Of a stretch of DNA of 64,000 nucleotides, positions 17,089 to 25,618 are shown piece after piece. Each line of letters starts with the position of its first letter. Within the stretch, counting starts at the first letter, position 1. Made by a program: the position numbers and the translations under genes. This DNA comes from Nocardioides sp. SLBN-35 (GTDB lineage Bacteria; Actinomycetota; Actinomycetes; Propionibacteriales; Nocardioidaceae): positions 5,084,001-5,148,000 of the forward strand of contig NZ_VFNU01000001.1 of assembly GCF_006715725.1 (NCBI RefSeq). Direction: 5' to 3'. The notes beneath the pieces are model-generated. The model was not told where the DNA came from, did not search any database, and worked only from the letters and a program-made list of their open reading frames with translations.

Positions 17089-17849
17089 ACGAGCGTCTCC
17101 CCGAAGTCGACGGTGCGCAGCTGCGCCCACTGGACGATGTGGTCCCACCAGCCGGTGACCATCAGCAGGCCGATCGCGACCAGGAACAGCCCGCCGATCC
17201 GCATCACGGTGGCCTGGTGGCGGCGTACCCACTTCAGCGCGCCGACGGTGCGGTTGTAGGCCAGCGCCACGATCACGAACGGGATGCCGAGGCCCAGCGC
17301 GTAGCAGAGCGCGAGCAGCGCGCCGCGGGCGGCGGTGCCGCCGTCGGCGTAGGTGAGGTTGAGGATGACGCCGAAGGTCGGGCCGACGCAGGGCGTCCAC
17401 CCGATCGCGAACAGCGCGCCGATGAGCGGGGCGGCACCGAGGCCGACGCCCGGCAGCTTGTGGATGCGTACGTCGCGCTGCAGCCACGGGACGAACCCGG
17501 CGAACACCAGCCCGAGCACGATGAGGATCCCGCCGAGCACGAGGGTGATGGTGTCCTGCCAGCGCTGCAGCTGGGAGGCGAGGCCGCCGAACGCCGTACC
17601 GGCGAACACGAAGACGACCGCGAAGCCGAGCACGAAGAGCACCGAGCCGAGCAGCATCCGGCCTCGGCGGTGGCTCGCCTCACCGGCGGCCAGGTCGGCG
17701 CCGGAGAGCCCGGTCGCATAGGAGAGGTAGCCCGGCAGCAGCGGCAGCACGCACGGGGAGAAGAAGGAGACCAGCCCGGCGACCATCGCGACGGGGACGG
17801 CGATCCCGAGCCCGCCGGCGAGCGCCTGCTCGCGGAACCAGTCACCCAT
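17085..17849 (-). CDS. ccdA: Thiol-disulfide membrane transporter CcdA
   Basis: A 254-residue CcdA/DsbD-like protein with six to seven membrane helices. It carries reducing power from cytosolic thioredoxin to ResA outside the membrane. The two redox cysteines are in FSPCVLPLLPGY (about 30-41) and GWTPCVGPTFG (about 151-161), both intact. It overlaps resA by 8 bp upstream and resB by 4 bp downstream, which supports coupled expression. Confidence 0.94.
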   Translation of the reverse strand: MGDWFREQALAGGLGIAVPVAMVAGLVSFFSPCVLPLLPGYLSYATGLSGADLAAGEASHRRGRMLLGSVLFVLGFAVVFVFAGTAFGGLASQLQRWQDTITLVLGGILIVLGLVFAGFVPWLQRDVRIHKLPGVGLGAAPLIGALFAIGWTPCVGPTFGVILNLTYADGGTAARGALLALCYALGLGIPFVIVALAYNRTVGALKWVRRHQATVMRIGGLFLVAIGLLMVTGWWDHIVQWAQLRTVDFGETLV

Positions 17850-18417
17850 CGGACTCCGCCAGGGTGTCCTCGACGACGGTGGTCAACGTGGTCTTCGACG
17901 GGACCGGCCCGTTGATCAGCGCCGCGACCCGGCCCTCACGGTCGAGGACCAGGGTGGCCGGGGGCGCGTACGGCGCGTACTTGCCCATGTCGAGCAGCGT
18001 CTCGCTGCCCGGGTCGTAGAGCGACGGGTAGTCGACGCCGCGGTCCCTCTCGAACGCCGCCGCGGTCTCCGGCGCGAGGTCACGGATGTTGATGCCGACG
18101 AAGGCGACCTGGTCGGGCTGGTCCTTGGCCAGCTCGTCCTCGGCCTCGACCAGCATCGGCATCTCGCTGCGGCACGGCCCGCACCCGGACCACCAGACGT
18201 TGAGCACGACGACCTTGCCGCGCAGGTCGGCGATGTCGAGCGGCTGGCCCTGGATCGTCGTACCGCTGATGCCGAGGGGCTGCTGCCGGTCGGCGGCCTT
18301 GACCAGGACGAGCTGCTGGTCGCCGTTGATGTAGTTCTGGTCGCCGGTGCCGCCGATCCGGGAGCACCCGGACGCGAGGAAGACCAGCCCGATCAGGGCG
18401 ACGACACGACGTCTCAT
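17842..18417 (-). CDS. resA: ResA/TlpA-like thioredoxin lipoprotein
   Basis: 191 residues. A lipoprotein signal peptide ends in the lipobox LASGC (Cys18), so it is anchored on the outer face of the membrane. The thioredoxin fold carries the active site WWSGCGPCRSEMP (CxxC about 78-81) and the cis-Pro in YAPPATLV. It keeps apocytochrome c haem-binding cysteines reduced. Its end overlaps ccdA by 8 bp and its start is one codon from the histidine phosphatase stop (18414-18417 overlap). Confidence 0.93.
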   Translation of the reverse strand: MRRRVVALIGLVFLASGCSRIGGTGDQNYINGDQQLVLVKAADRQQPLGISGTTIQGQPLDIADLRGKVVVLNVWWSGCGPCRSEMPMLVEAEDELAKDQPDQVAFVGINIRDLAPETAAAFERDRGVDYPSLYDPGSETLLDMGKYAPYAPPATLVLDREGRVAALINGPVPSKTTLTTVVEDTLAESDG

Positions 18418-19109
18418 GCCGAAGGGGTCCCCTCCGGCCGGTTCTCCTCCGGTGCGTCACCGGCGGAGAACGGCGCGGCGATGTCGCCGGTCGGGATCAG
18501 GTCGATGGCGGGCTCGGCGTACGAGATCTCGACCAGCTCCTCGCCGGCGAACCCGAACGAGGTGATCGAGCACAGCGTGCACTGGCGCTTGCGCGGGTCG
18601 TGGAGGAAGGAGCGCTTCTCCGCTGCCAGGCGGGTGGTCCAGATCGGCAGCTGGTGGGAGACCAGGACGGCCTCGTGACCGGCGGCGTCGCGACGCGCGT
18701 CGTGGACGGCCGCCATCATCCGCTCGACGATCGCCCGGTAGGGCTCGCCCCACGACGGCTTGAACGGGTTGTAGAGGTGGCGCCACAGCAGCGGGTTGCG
18801 CAGCGCGTTGTTGCCCTTGCCGAAGGTCAGGCCCTCGAACCGGTTGGCGGACTCGATCACCCGCGCCTCGCGACCGACCTCGAGCCCGAGCGCGGACGCC
18901 AGGGGCGCGGCGGTCTCCTGGGCGCGCTCCAGCGGCGAGGAGCGGATCACCGTGATGTCGTTGCCCTTGAGCGCCTCGGCGACCCGGTCGGCCATCGCGC
19001 GCCCGCGGTCGGAGAGGTGGAAGCCGTCGCGGCGGCCGTAGAGCACGCCCTCGGGGTTGTGGACCTCGCCGTGACGGACCAGGTGGACGATCGTGTCGGG
19101 GGTGCTCAC
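18414..19109 (-). CDS. Histidine phosphatase family protein
   Basis: A 231-residue phosphoglycerate-mutase-like phosphatase. The catalytic LVRHGE motif is near the N terminus (about 9-14), followed by the second-Arg segment SSPLERAQET, and the second catalytic His in LVSHQLPIW. The GTG at 19109 overlaps the hemL stop (GTGA). The place between hemL and resA matches Rv0525 in M. tuberculosis (from memory). The physiological substrate is unknown. Confidence 0.9.
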   Translation of the reverse strand: MSTPDTIVHLVRHGEVHNPEGVLYGRRDGFHLSDRGRAMADRVAEALKGNDITVIRSSPLERAQETAAPLASALGLEVGREARVIESANRFEGLTFGKGNNALRNPLLWRHLYNPFKPSWGEPYRAIVERMMAAVHDARRDAAGHEAVLVSHQLPIWTTRLAAEKRSFLHDPRKRQCTLCSITSFGFAGEELVEISYAEPAIDLIPTGDIAAPFSAGDAPEENRPEGTPSA

Positions 19110-20428
19110 AGCGCGGCTCCGAAGGCGGTGGCGGCGGCGCGGGCAGCCACCGGAAGGGCGTCGAGGATCTGCTGGACGGCCCGGTCGTCGTGGGACGAGG
19201 AGACGAACCACGCCTCGAAGGCCGACGGCGGCAGGTGCACGCCCTGGTCGAGCATCGAGTGGAAGAGCGCCGCGTACGCCGGCACGCTGGTGCCCTGCGC
19301 CTGCGCGAAGTTCGTCACCGGGGCCTCGGTGAGGAACACCGAGAACATCGAGCCGGTCGACTGGATGACGTGCGGCAACCCGGCAGCGGTGAACGACTCC
19401 GCGACCCCGGCGCGCAGCGCGTCGGCGACGACGTCGAGCCGGGCGTAGACCTCGTCGGTCGCGGCGGTGAGGGTGGCGAGGCCGGCGGCGGTCGCGACCG
19501 GGTTCCCGGCCAGGGTGCCGGCCTGGTAGACGGGGCCCTCGGGAGCGAGGTGGGCCATCACGTCGGCGCGGCCGCCGAACGCGGCGGCCGGGAAGCCGCC
19601 GCCCATCACCTTGCCGAAGGTCATCAGGTCGGGGGCCCAGCCCTCGACGGCGCCGTCGGTTCCCCACTGGCCGGCCTCCGAGACCCGGAAGCCGGTCATC
19701 ACCTCGTCACTGATGAACAGCGCGCCGTGAGCCTTGCAGGTCTCGGCGAGGAACCGGTTGAACCCCGGCGCGGGAGGTACGACGCCCATGTTGCCCGGCG
19801 CGGCCTCGGTGATCAGGCAGGCGATCCGGTCGCCGTGCTCGGCGAACACCGCGGCGACCGCCTCGCGGTCGTTGTAGGGCAGCACCAGGGTCAGCTCGGT
19901 GGAGCTGGCCGGCACGCCCGGGGTGCCGGGGATGGAGAAGGTGGTCAGGCCCGAGCCCGCCGCGGCGAGCAGCGAGTCGACGTGGCCGTGGTAGCAGCCG
20001 GCGAACTTCACGACCACGTCGCGGCCGGTGAAGCCGCGGGCGAGCCGGATCGCCGACATGGTCGCCTCGGTGCCGGAGGTGACCAGGCGCAGCCGCTCGA
20101 CCGGGGTGCGCGCGACGATCGCCTCCACGAGCGCCACCTCGCCCTCCGTGGGCGTGCCGTACGACGTCCCGCGGCCCACCGCCGCCTGGACGGCGTCGAG
20201 CACGGCGGGGTGCCCGTGGCCCAGGAGCATCGGCCCCCAGGAGCAGATCAGGTCGACGTACTCGTTGCCGTCGACGTCGGTCAGCCACGGCCCGGAGGCC
20301 GAGCGGATGAACCGCGGCGTACCGCCGACGGCGTTGAACGCACGGACCGGGGAGTTGACGCCGCCGGGGGTCACCTCACGGGCCCGGGCGAAGAGGGCCT
20401 CGGAGGTCGAGGTCAGGGGTGCGGACAC
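19106..20428 (-). CDS. hemL: Glutamate-1-semialdehyde 2,1-aminomutase
   Basis: A PLP enzyme of the C5 haem pathway making 5-aminolevulinate from the HemA product. From the GTG at 20428 it has 440 residues. The opening VTPGGVNSPVRAF, the phosphate-binding SGTEA, DEVMTGFR and the PLP-lysine motif TFGKVMGGGFPAAAFGG are all present. Start choice: a TTG at 20455 is also open, but GTG 20428 places the protein start where HemL normally begins; neither has a clear ribosome site. First gene of hemL-phosphatase-resA-ccdA-resB-ccsB, linking haem supply to cytochrome c assembly. Confidence 0.94.
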   Translation of the reverse strand: MSAPLTSTSEALFARAREVTPGGVNSPVRAFNAVGGTPRFIRSASGPWLTDVDGNEYVDLICSWGPMLLGHGHPAVLDAVQAAVGRGTSYGTPTEGEVALVEAIVARTPVERLRLVTSGTEATMSAIRLARGFTGRDVVVKFAGCYHGHVDSLLAAAGSGLTTFSIPGTPGVPASSTELTLVLPYNDREAVAAVFAEHGDRIACLITEAAPGNMGVVPPAPGFNRFLAETCKAHGALFISDEVMTGFRVSEAGQWGTDGAVEGWAPDLMTFGKVMGGGFPAAAFGGRADVMAHLAPEGPVYQAGTLAGNPVATAAGLATLTAATDEVYARLDVVADALRAGVAESFTAAGLPHVIQSTGSMFSVFLTEAPVTNFAQAQGTSVPAYAALFHSMLDQGVHLPPSAFEAWFVSSSHDDRAVQQILDALPVAARAAATAFGAAL

Positions 20429-20638
20429 CGCGCCATTGTCGCCGATGGGTCCCAATGGCCCTCATCCCGGCCACCTGTTTTGTGCACCGCGCCCATAGCA
20501 CGGGCGCGACGTTGTGTGCGGGATCATGTGACACCCGTAACGCGGGTGTGTCACGATTCGTTGACTCGGTGCACAGGTGGGCACTGAGGGAGAGCCCGCG
20601 AGAACGGGGCCACTCGTGGCCAGGGGAGAGAGTTACAC
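20429..20638 (+). promoter_or_regulatory. Divergent intergenic region hemL / lytic transglycosylase, with palindromes
   Basis: This 210-bp stretch holds a hairpin CGCGCCC-N7-GGGCGCG (20488-20508) and a larger imperfect palindrome (about 20528-20554) whose ends read GTGACACCC and GGGTGTGTCAC. The second looks like an operator for the transglycosylase gene; GTCACA-like and GTAAC-like elements in it recall MtrA sites, but that is only a resemblance. A Shine-Dalgarno-like AGGGGAGAG lies before the ATG at 20639. Confidence 0.5.
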
Positions 20639-21862
20639 ATGTCGAGGAAGCGTCTGGGGCGACTGCAACGCGTCGCGACCATCATCCCGCTCGCCTTGCT
20701 GTCCGCAGCGTGGACCGCTTCGGTCGCCGGCATCGGCGGCATCGGCTCGCCGGTCCAGGCCGCCGAGACGCCCGGTCAGGTGACCGACGGCACCAGCGTC
20801 CCGGAGGAGTCCATCGAGGACCCCGCGAGCCTCTCCGACCCGGCCTCGATCGAGGGACTCGAGGACGGCAACGAGGCGGGCATCGTCTCCGCCGCCTCCA
20901 CCAACGCGATCCCGGCCGCCGCCCTGGCCGCCTACCAGCGCGCCGAGACGGTCATCAACTCCGCCGACGAGTCCTGCAACATCACCTGGCAGCTCATCGC
21001 CGCGATCGGCCGCGTGGAGTCCAACCACGGTCGCCACGGCGGCAACGTCCTCGACAACGACGGCGTGGCCACCCCCGGCATCTACGGCCCGGCGCTCGAC
21101 GGCCAGGCCAACACCAAGGCCATCTCCGACACCGACGCGGGCGTCTACGACAACGACACCCAGTGGGACCGCGCGGTCGGCCCGATGCAGTTCATCCCCT
21201 CGACCTGGCAGGTCGTCGGCGTGGACGCCGACGACGACGCCGCCCGCAACCCGCAGGACATCGACGACGCGGCGCTGGCCGCCGCCGTCTACCTCTGCTC
21301 CGGCGACGGCGACCTCTCCACGGTCGTCGGCCAGCGGGCCGCGGTCTACCGCTACAACCACAGCCAGGCCTACGTCGACCTGGTCCTCAAGATCATGAAC
21401 GCCTACCTCGAGGGCGACTTCACCTCGGTGCCGAACAACTCGACCGCCGCGGGCTACGTCGTCCCCGAGCCGCCGAGCTTCGACGTCAGCGGCCCCGGCA
21501 AGTTCAAGAGCAACAAGGGCGGCAAGGGCACCACCACCGGCACCCCGTCCGCCGACCCGACCCTCCCGGCACCGCCCGCGGACGCCGGCAACGGCGGCAA
21601 CAACGGCGGCGGCACCGGCGGCGGTGGCACCGGTGGCGGCGGCACCGGCGGCGGCAGCCCCGCGCCGAGCCTCCCGGAGCTGCCCGGCCCGCTCAACGAC
21701 GTCGACACGGGCGCCGGCGCGGTCACCTCGAACCTGATCAGCGGCGTCCTGGGCCTGCTGACCAGCCAGCAGGCGGCGAGCGCCTGCCAGGCCGAGTACC
21801 CGAAGCTGACCCAGTCGGTGCAGCTGCTGAACTGCCTGCTCAGCTACGGCCTCAAGCCGTAG
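20639..21862 (+). CDS. Secreted lytic transglycosylase (MltB-like SLT domain)
   Basis: 407 residues. A signal peptide (basic RKRLGRLQR, then hydrophobic to about residue 40, cleavage near VQAAE) precedes an SLT domain (about 90-260). The catalytic Glu is in AAIGRVESNHG (about 121-131), with GVATPGIYGP and GPMQFIPSTWQ typical of the MltB/slt2 group. After the domain come a Thr/Pro region and a Gly-rich repeat (GGGTGG units, about 320-340), probably a flexible cell-wall linker, then a Cys-containing tail. It would cut peptidoglycan glycan strands during growth. A strong terminator follows directly. Confidence 0.92.
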   Translation: MSRKRLGRLQRVATIIPLALLSAAWTASVAGIGGIGSPVQAAETPGQVTDGTSVPEESIEDPASLSDPASIEGLEDGNEAGIVSAASTNAIPAAALAAYQRAETVINSADESCNITWQLIAAIGRVESNHGRHGGNVLDNDGVATPGIYGPALDGQANTKAISDTDAGVYDNDTQWDRAVGPMQFIPSTWQVVGVDADDDAARNPQDIDDAALAAAVYLCSGDGDLSTVVGQRAAVYRYNHSQAYVDLVLKIMNAYLEGDFTSVPNNSTAAGYVVPEPPSFDVSGPGKFKSNKGGKGTTTGTPSADPTLPAPPADAGNGGNNGGGTGGGGTGGGGTGGGSPAPSLPELPGPLNDVDTGAGAVTSNLISGVLGLLTSQQAASACQAEYPKLTQSVQLLNCLLSYGLKP

Positions 21863-21877
21863 CCCACGCACGACCCG

Positions 21878-21923
21878 CGAGAGCCCCGGAACTGCCCCCC
21901 TGGTCCGGGGCTCTCGTGTTTCT
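21878..21923 (+). terminator. Intrinsic terminator after the transglycosylase gene
   Basis: A perfect 13-bp stem (21878-21890 with 21904-21916; left arm begins CGAGAGCCCCGGA) with a 13-base loop and a short TGTTTCTCC tract after it. It lies 15 bp after the stop codon at 21862. Confidence 0.88.
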
Positions 21924-21989
21924 CCTGCCGTGGGCCCACCCAGCGACTACCGTTTCCCGCGGCCTCCACCGAGGCCCGGAGGAGGAGAC

Positions 21990-22535
21990 GTGGCACTCAC
22001 GGGCGAGGACACCGCGCTGGCAGGCGTGCGGGTCGTGGACCTCACCGCCCACGCCGACGAGCGGGGACAGTTCGTGGAGGTGTTCCGCGACGAGTGGCCG
22101 CTCGACGTGCGCCCGGTGCAGTGGAACGCCGTCCGCTCCCGGGCCGGGGTGCTGCGCGGGGTCCACGTGCACGTCACCCACCACGACTACCTCACCGTCC
22201 TCGCCGGCACCCTGGTCCTCGGCCTGCACGACCTGCGTCCCGACAGCCCGACGACCGGACGCTCCGCCGTGCTGACGATCGACGCCGACGCGCCCACGGC
22301 CGTCGCGATCCCGCCCGGCGTGTGCCACGGCTTCTGGTTCCCGGTGCCGAGCGTCCACCTGTACGGCGTCGACAGCTACTGGGACGTCGCCGACGAGCTC
22401 GGCTGCCGCTACGACGACCCCGCGCTCGGCCTCGACTGGCGGCTGGACCCCGACCCGCTGCTCTCCGAGCGGGACCGGGGCGCCCCGGACTTCGCGACCA
22501 TGCGCGCGGCGTACCTCTCCGGGGTCGAGGCGTGA
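21990..22535 (+). CDS. dTDP-4-dehydrorhamnose 3,5-epimerase-like protein
   Basis: A 181-residue cupin-fold protein of the RmlC family. It has the DERGQFVEVFRD opening, WNAVRSRAGVLRGVHVH (His as in the R-G-x-H motif of RmlC) and IPPGVCHGFW near residue 107. The GTG at 21990 has an excellent ribosome site (GGAGGAG). Its stop overlaps the next gene (GTGA). Together with an oxidoreductase and a glycosyltransferase it forms a small sugar-modification operon; the sugar is unknown, and the catalytic tyrosine of true epimerases was not confirmed. Confidence 0.8.
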   Translation: MALTGEDTALAGVRVVDLTAHADERGQFVEVFRDEWPLDVRPVQWNAVRSRAGVLRGVHVHVTHHDYLTVLAGTLVLGLHDLRPDSPTTGRSAVLTIDADAPTAVAIPPGVCHGFWFPVPSVHLYGVDSYWDVADELGCRYDDPALGLDWRLDPDPLLSERDRGAPDFATMRAAYLSGVEA

Positions 22536-23458
22536 GCGCACCCGTCGTCGGCCTCGTCGGCTTCGGCCGCTGGGGACGGCTCATCTTCCGGGACCTGCGC
22601 GCCCTGGGCGCCGAGGTGCACGTCGCGGTGCCGTCGGAGGCCTCGCGGCAGGCCGCACTCGGGGGCGGCGCCGCCTCCGTGGTGGCGTCGGCCGCGGACC
22701 TGCCCGATGCCGACGGCTACGTCATCGCGCCGGTCACGGTGCGGCATGCCGAGTGCGTGCGGGCACTGCTCCCCCGCGAGCGGCCGATGTTCGTCGAGAA
22801 GCCGCTGACCGCCGACGCGGAGAGTGCCGCCGAGCTGGTCGCGGCCGCCGGCGAGCGGATCTTCGTGATGGACAAGTGGCGCTACCACCCCGGGATCCTC
22901 GAGCTCGCCCGGCTCGCCCGCAGCGGCGCCTTCGGCCCGCTGCGCAGCATCACCAGCCACCGGCTGGGCTGGGGCAACCCGCACCGCGACGTCGACGCCG
23001 TGTGGATCCTGCTCCCCCACGACCTGTCGATCGCGGTCGAGATCCTCGGCCGGGTCCCGCAGCCGCGGTTCGCGGCTGCGGCGGACGCCTCGGGCAGCGG
23101 GCTGCTCGCCGTCCTGCGCGACGACGACGGACCGCTGGTCACCTGCGAGGTGTCGGCCGACCACCCGGTCAACCGTCGTACCGTCGTCGTGGTCGGCGAG
23201 CACGGCTCCGGCCAGCTGGCCGACTCCTGGGACGACCGGATCGTGCTGGCCGGGACCGTCGACGGGGTCGAGATCACGCCCGAGACCCGCGAGCGGCCGG
23301 TGGGCGCCGAGCTCCCCCTGGCGGCCGAGCTGCGGGCCTTCCTGGACCACCTGGCCGGCGGCCCGCCGCCCCGGTCCGACGCGAGCGACGCCCTCGCGGT
23401 GGTCCGGGCCATCGCGACCCTGCGGACCATGGCCGGGCTGCCCGGCGCGAGCGGTTGA
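22532..23458 (+). CDS. Gfo/Idh/MocA family oxidoreductase
   Basis: 308 residues from a GTG at 22532. The Rossmann motif GLVGFGRWGR (about 6-15) binds NAD(P), and FVEKPL (about 89-94), the conserved E-K-P of the family, precedes a C-terminal substrate domain with DKWRYHPG and LLPHDLSI. It likely oxidises or reduces a nucleotide sugar. Coupled to the epimerase before it and the glycosyltransferase after it. Confidence 0.86.
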   Translation: MSAPVVGLVGFGRWGRLIFRDLRALGAEVHVAVPSEASRQAALGGGAASVVASAADLPDADGYVIAPVTVRHAECVRALLPRERPMFVEKPLTADAESAAELVAAAGERIFVMDKWRYHPGILELARLARSGAFGPLRSITSHRLGWGNPHRDVDAVWILLPHDLSIAVEILGRVPQPRFAAAADASGSGLLAVLRDDDGPLVTCEVSADHPVNRRTVVVVGEHGSGQLADSWDDRIVLAGTVDGVEITPETRERPVGAELPLAAELRAFLDHLAGGPPPRSDASDALAVVRAIATLRTMAGLPGASG

Positions 23459-24462
23459 CCGGGTTCACCGTCCTGCTCCCGGTGCACCGCCCACCGGTGA
23501 TGCTGGGGACGGCGATCGAGTCGGTGCTGGCGCAGAGCGTCACCGACCTCGACCTGGTCGTGATCTGCGACGGCGCGCCGCCGGAGACCGCCGCCTTCGC
23601 GCAGGAGTACGCCGAGCGCGACCCGCGGGTCCGCGTCCTCGACCTGCCGAAGGGCGAGCGGCACGGAGAGGCGCACCGTCACCGGGTGCTGGAGGAGGTC
23701 GACGAGGCGACGCGCCCGCTGGTGGCCCAGATCGCCGACGACGACCTCTGGTTCCCCGGACACCTCGCCGAGCTGCGGCAGCTGCTCGCCGACGCCGACT
23801 TCGGCAACCTGCTCCAGGTCCGACTGACGCCCGAGGGCGAGATCGCGGTGCACCTCGGCGACCTGGCCGACCCGGCGACGCGGGAGCGGATGCGCACCGA
23901 GAGGTTCAACCTCTTCGGGCCGAGCGTCGCGGGCTACCGGCTCGCGGCGTACCGCCGGCTGGTCCACGGCTGGCAGCCCGCCCCCGCCGACGTGTGGAGC
24001 GACCTGCACATGTGGCGCGCCTTCCTCGACACCCCGGGCCTGCAGCTGGCGACCCGGTACGCGGTCGAGGGCGTCAGCCTGCCCGACGCGGAGCGCACCG
24101 ACGTCGACCTGGCCGACCGAGCGGCCGAGAACCGGCGGATCGCCGCCGCGCTGCTCGGCTCGGACACTGCCCAGCGCGACTTCCGCGCCCGCGCCTTCGC
24201 CGAGCTGGGGGCCAGCCTGAGCGTCACGACGACGTACGCCCGGGAGGTCGCGACGGCCCACCAGGGCGCCATCACCCAGATCTCCGACCTGTGGACCCAC
24301 CTCGAGGGGACCCGCGGGGCGTTCGACGCCGCCTCCGCCGCGCTCGAGAGGAAGCGGAAGGCCAACCGGCGGCTCCGGGCCCGCAACCGGGCCCTGGCCG
24401 AGGAGCTGGCCGCGCTGAAGGTCAGCTCAGCAGGCCGGCGGCCTCGGTGGCCCAGTAGGTGA
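23455..24462 (+). CDS. Family 2 glycosyltransferase with C-terminal coiled coil
   Basis: 335 residues if it starts at the TTG at 23455, which overlaps the oxidoreductase stop (TTGA). The GT-A opening FTVLLPVHRPPVMLGTAIES and the metal-binding QIADDDLWFP (DDD near residue 98) fit GT2 enzymes. The last 50-60 residues are a charged helix (ALERKRKANRRLRARN) likely to be a coiled coil. The 3' end overlaps hemB on the other strand by 41 bp, so the two transcripts converge. Confidence 0.83.
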   Translation: MTGFTVLLPVHRPPVMLGTAIESVLAQSVTDLDLVVICDGAPPETAAFAQEYAERDPRVRVLDLPKGERHGEAHRHRVLEEVDEATRPLVAQIADDDLWFPGHLAELRQLLADADFGNLLQVRLTPEGEIAVHLGDLADPATRERMRTERFNLFGPSVAGYRLAAYRRLVHGWQPAPADVWSDLHMWRAFLDTPGLQLATRYAVEGVSLPDAERTDVDLADRAAENRRIAAALLGSDTAQRDFRARAFAELGASLSVTTTYAREVATAHQGAITQISDLWTHLEGTRGAFDAASAALERKRKANRRLRARNRALAEELAALKVSSAGRRPRWPSR

Positions 24463-25417
24463 GGATGATGTCCGCACCGGCGCGCCGGATCGAGGTGAGC
24501 GTCTCGAGGATCGCCGCCTCGCGGTCGATCCAGCCGTGGGCCGCGGCCGCCTCGAGCATGGAGTACTCCCCCGAGATGTTGTACGCCGCCGTCGGCACGC
24601 CGAGCTCGCTCGCGGCGTCGGCCACGCGGCGCAGCACGTCGAGGTAGGCCAGGGCCGGCTTCACCATGACGACGTCGGCCCCCTCCTCGATGTCGAGGAG
24701 CGCCTCGCGCACGCCCTCGTTGGCGTTGCGACGACCGTCCTGCTGGTAGGTGCGGCGATCGCCCTGCAGGGAGCTGTCGACCGCCTCGCGGAAGGGTCCG
24801 AAGAAGGCGGAGGCGTACTTCGCGGAGTAGGCGAGGATCCCGGTGTCGGTGAACCCGGCGGCGTCGAGGGCGTCGCGGACCACCGCGACCTGGCCGTCCA
24901 TCATGCCGCTGGGGCCGACCATGCCGGCGCCGGCCTCGGCCTGGACGACCGCCATGTCGGCGTACCGCACCAGGGTGGCGTCATTGTCGACCCGGCCGGC
25001 CGCGTCGAGGACCCCGCAGTGGCCGTGGTCGGTGAACTCGTCGAGGCACAGGTCGCCCATCACGACCAGCGCGTCGCCCACCTCGCTGGCGACGTCGGCG
25101 ATCGCGACGTTGAGGATCCCCTCGGGGTCGGTGGCGCCGGAGCCGGTGGCGTCCTTGACCTGCGGTACGCCGAACAGCATGATCCCGCGCAGCCCCGCCT
25201 GCGCCGCCTCGGCCGCCGCCTTGCGCAGCGAGTCGCGGGTGTGCTGGACGACACCGGGCATCGAGCTGATCGGCGTCGGCTCGCTCGCGCCCTCGCGCAC
25301 GAACGCCGGCAGCACCAGCTGCTCGGGCCGCAGCGTGGTCTCGGCGACGAGGTCGCGCATCGCCGCCGAGGTCCGCAGGCGACGGGGACGGACGACGGGG
25401 CGCAGGATCTCGTTCAC
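24422..25417 (-). CDS. hemB: Porphobilinogen synthase (delta-aminolevulinate dehydratase)
   Basis: A 331-residue TIM-barrel enzyme joining two aminolevulinates. The Schiff-base lysines are in YSAKYASAFFGPFR and DVVMVKPALAYLDVL, and the metal-site segment DLCLDEFTDHGHCG is present. The GTG at 25417 gives MNEILRPVVRPRRLR. It stands apart from hemA-hemC-hemD by a sigma-factor pair and a palindromic element located just upstream of its start. Confidence 0.95.
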   Translation of the reverse strand: MNEILRPVVRPRRLRTSAAMRDLVAETTLRPEQLVLPAFVREGASEPTPISSMPGVVQHTRDSLRKAAAEAAQAGLRGIMLFGVPQVKDATGSGATDPEGILNVAIADVASEVGDALVVMGDLCLDEFTDHGHCGVLDAAGRVDNDATLVRYADMAVVQAEAGAGMVGPSGMMDGQVAVVRDALDAAGFTDTGILAYSAKYASAFFGPFREAVDSSLQGDRRTYQQDGRRNANEGVREALLDIEEGADVVMVKPALAYLDVLRRVADAASELGVPTAAYNISGEYSMLEAAAAHGWIDREAAILETLTSIRRAGADIILTYWATEAAGLLS

Positions 25418-25438
25418 ACCTCCGAGTCTAGGAGCGGG

Positions 25439-25618
25439 CTAGATGAGTAACTCCAAGGGATCGTGCACGCGAGCGGCGCTCGACGCGTGCGCTGGCAAAG
25501 GCCACTTCGTTCAGACCTAGGTTGCGGCCATGCTGGGCGCACGTCGAGCGTCTGCAACGCCGCCAGCGTGCGTGGTGAGCGTCGCGGAGCGTGCGACCCC
25601 TTGGAGTTACTCATCTAG
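25439..25618. repeat. Palindromic element, copy A (MITE-like)
   Basis: 180 bp bounded by a perfect 21-bp inverted repeat (25439-25459 and 25598-25618; outer bases CTAGATGAGTAACTCC). The arms continue as an imperfect palindrome for about 35 bp each. The centre carries a core related to the elements at 43997 and 58375, best seen as GCGTCTGCAACGCCGCCAG followed by GTGCGTGG. The right arm includes the stop codon of the gene at 25615. No coding capacity. Confidence 0.8.

Noticed and set aside
20456..20638. c-di-AMP (ydaO) riboswitch before the lytic transglycosylase gene, suggested by DisA in the window
   Set aside because: The leader lacks the conserved ydaO blocks (GGGGGACCCA-like and GGGTGAA-like); only simple palindromes are visible.
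21580..21660. GGC-rich repeat as a CRISPR-like or minisatellite array
   Set aside because: It codes for a Gly-rich linker in frame within the secreted transglycosylase.
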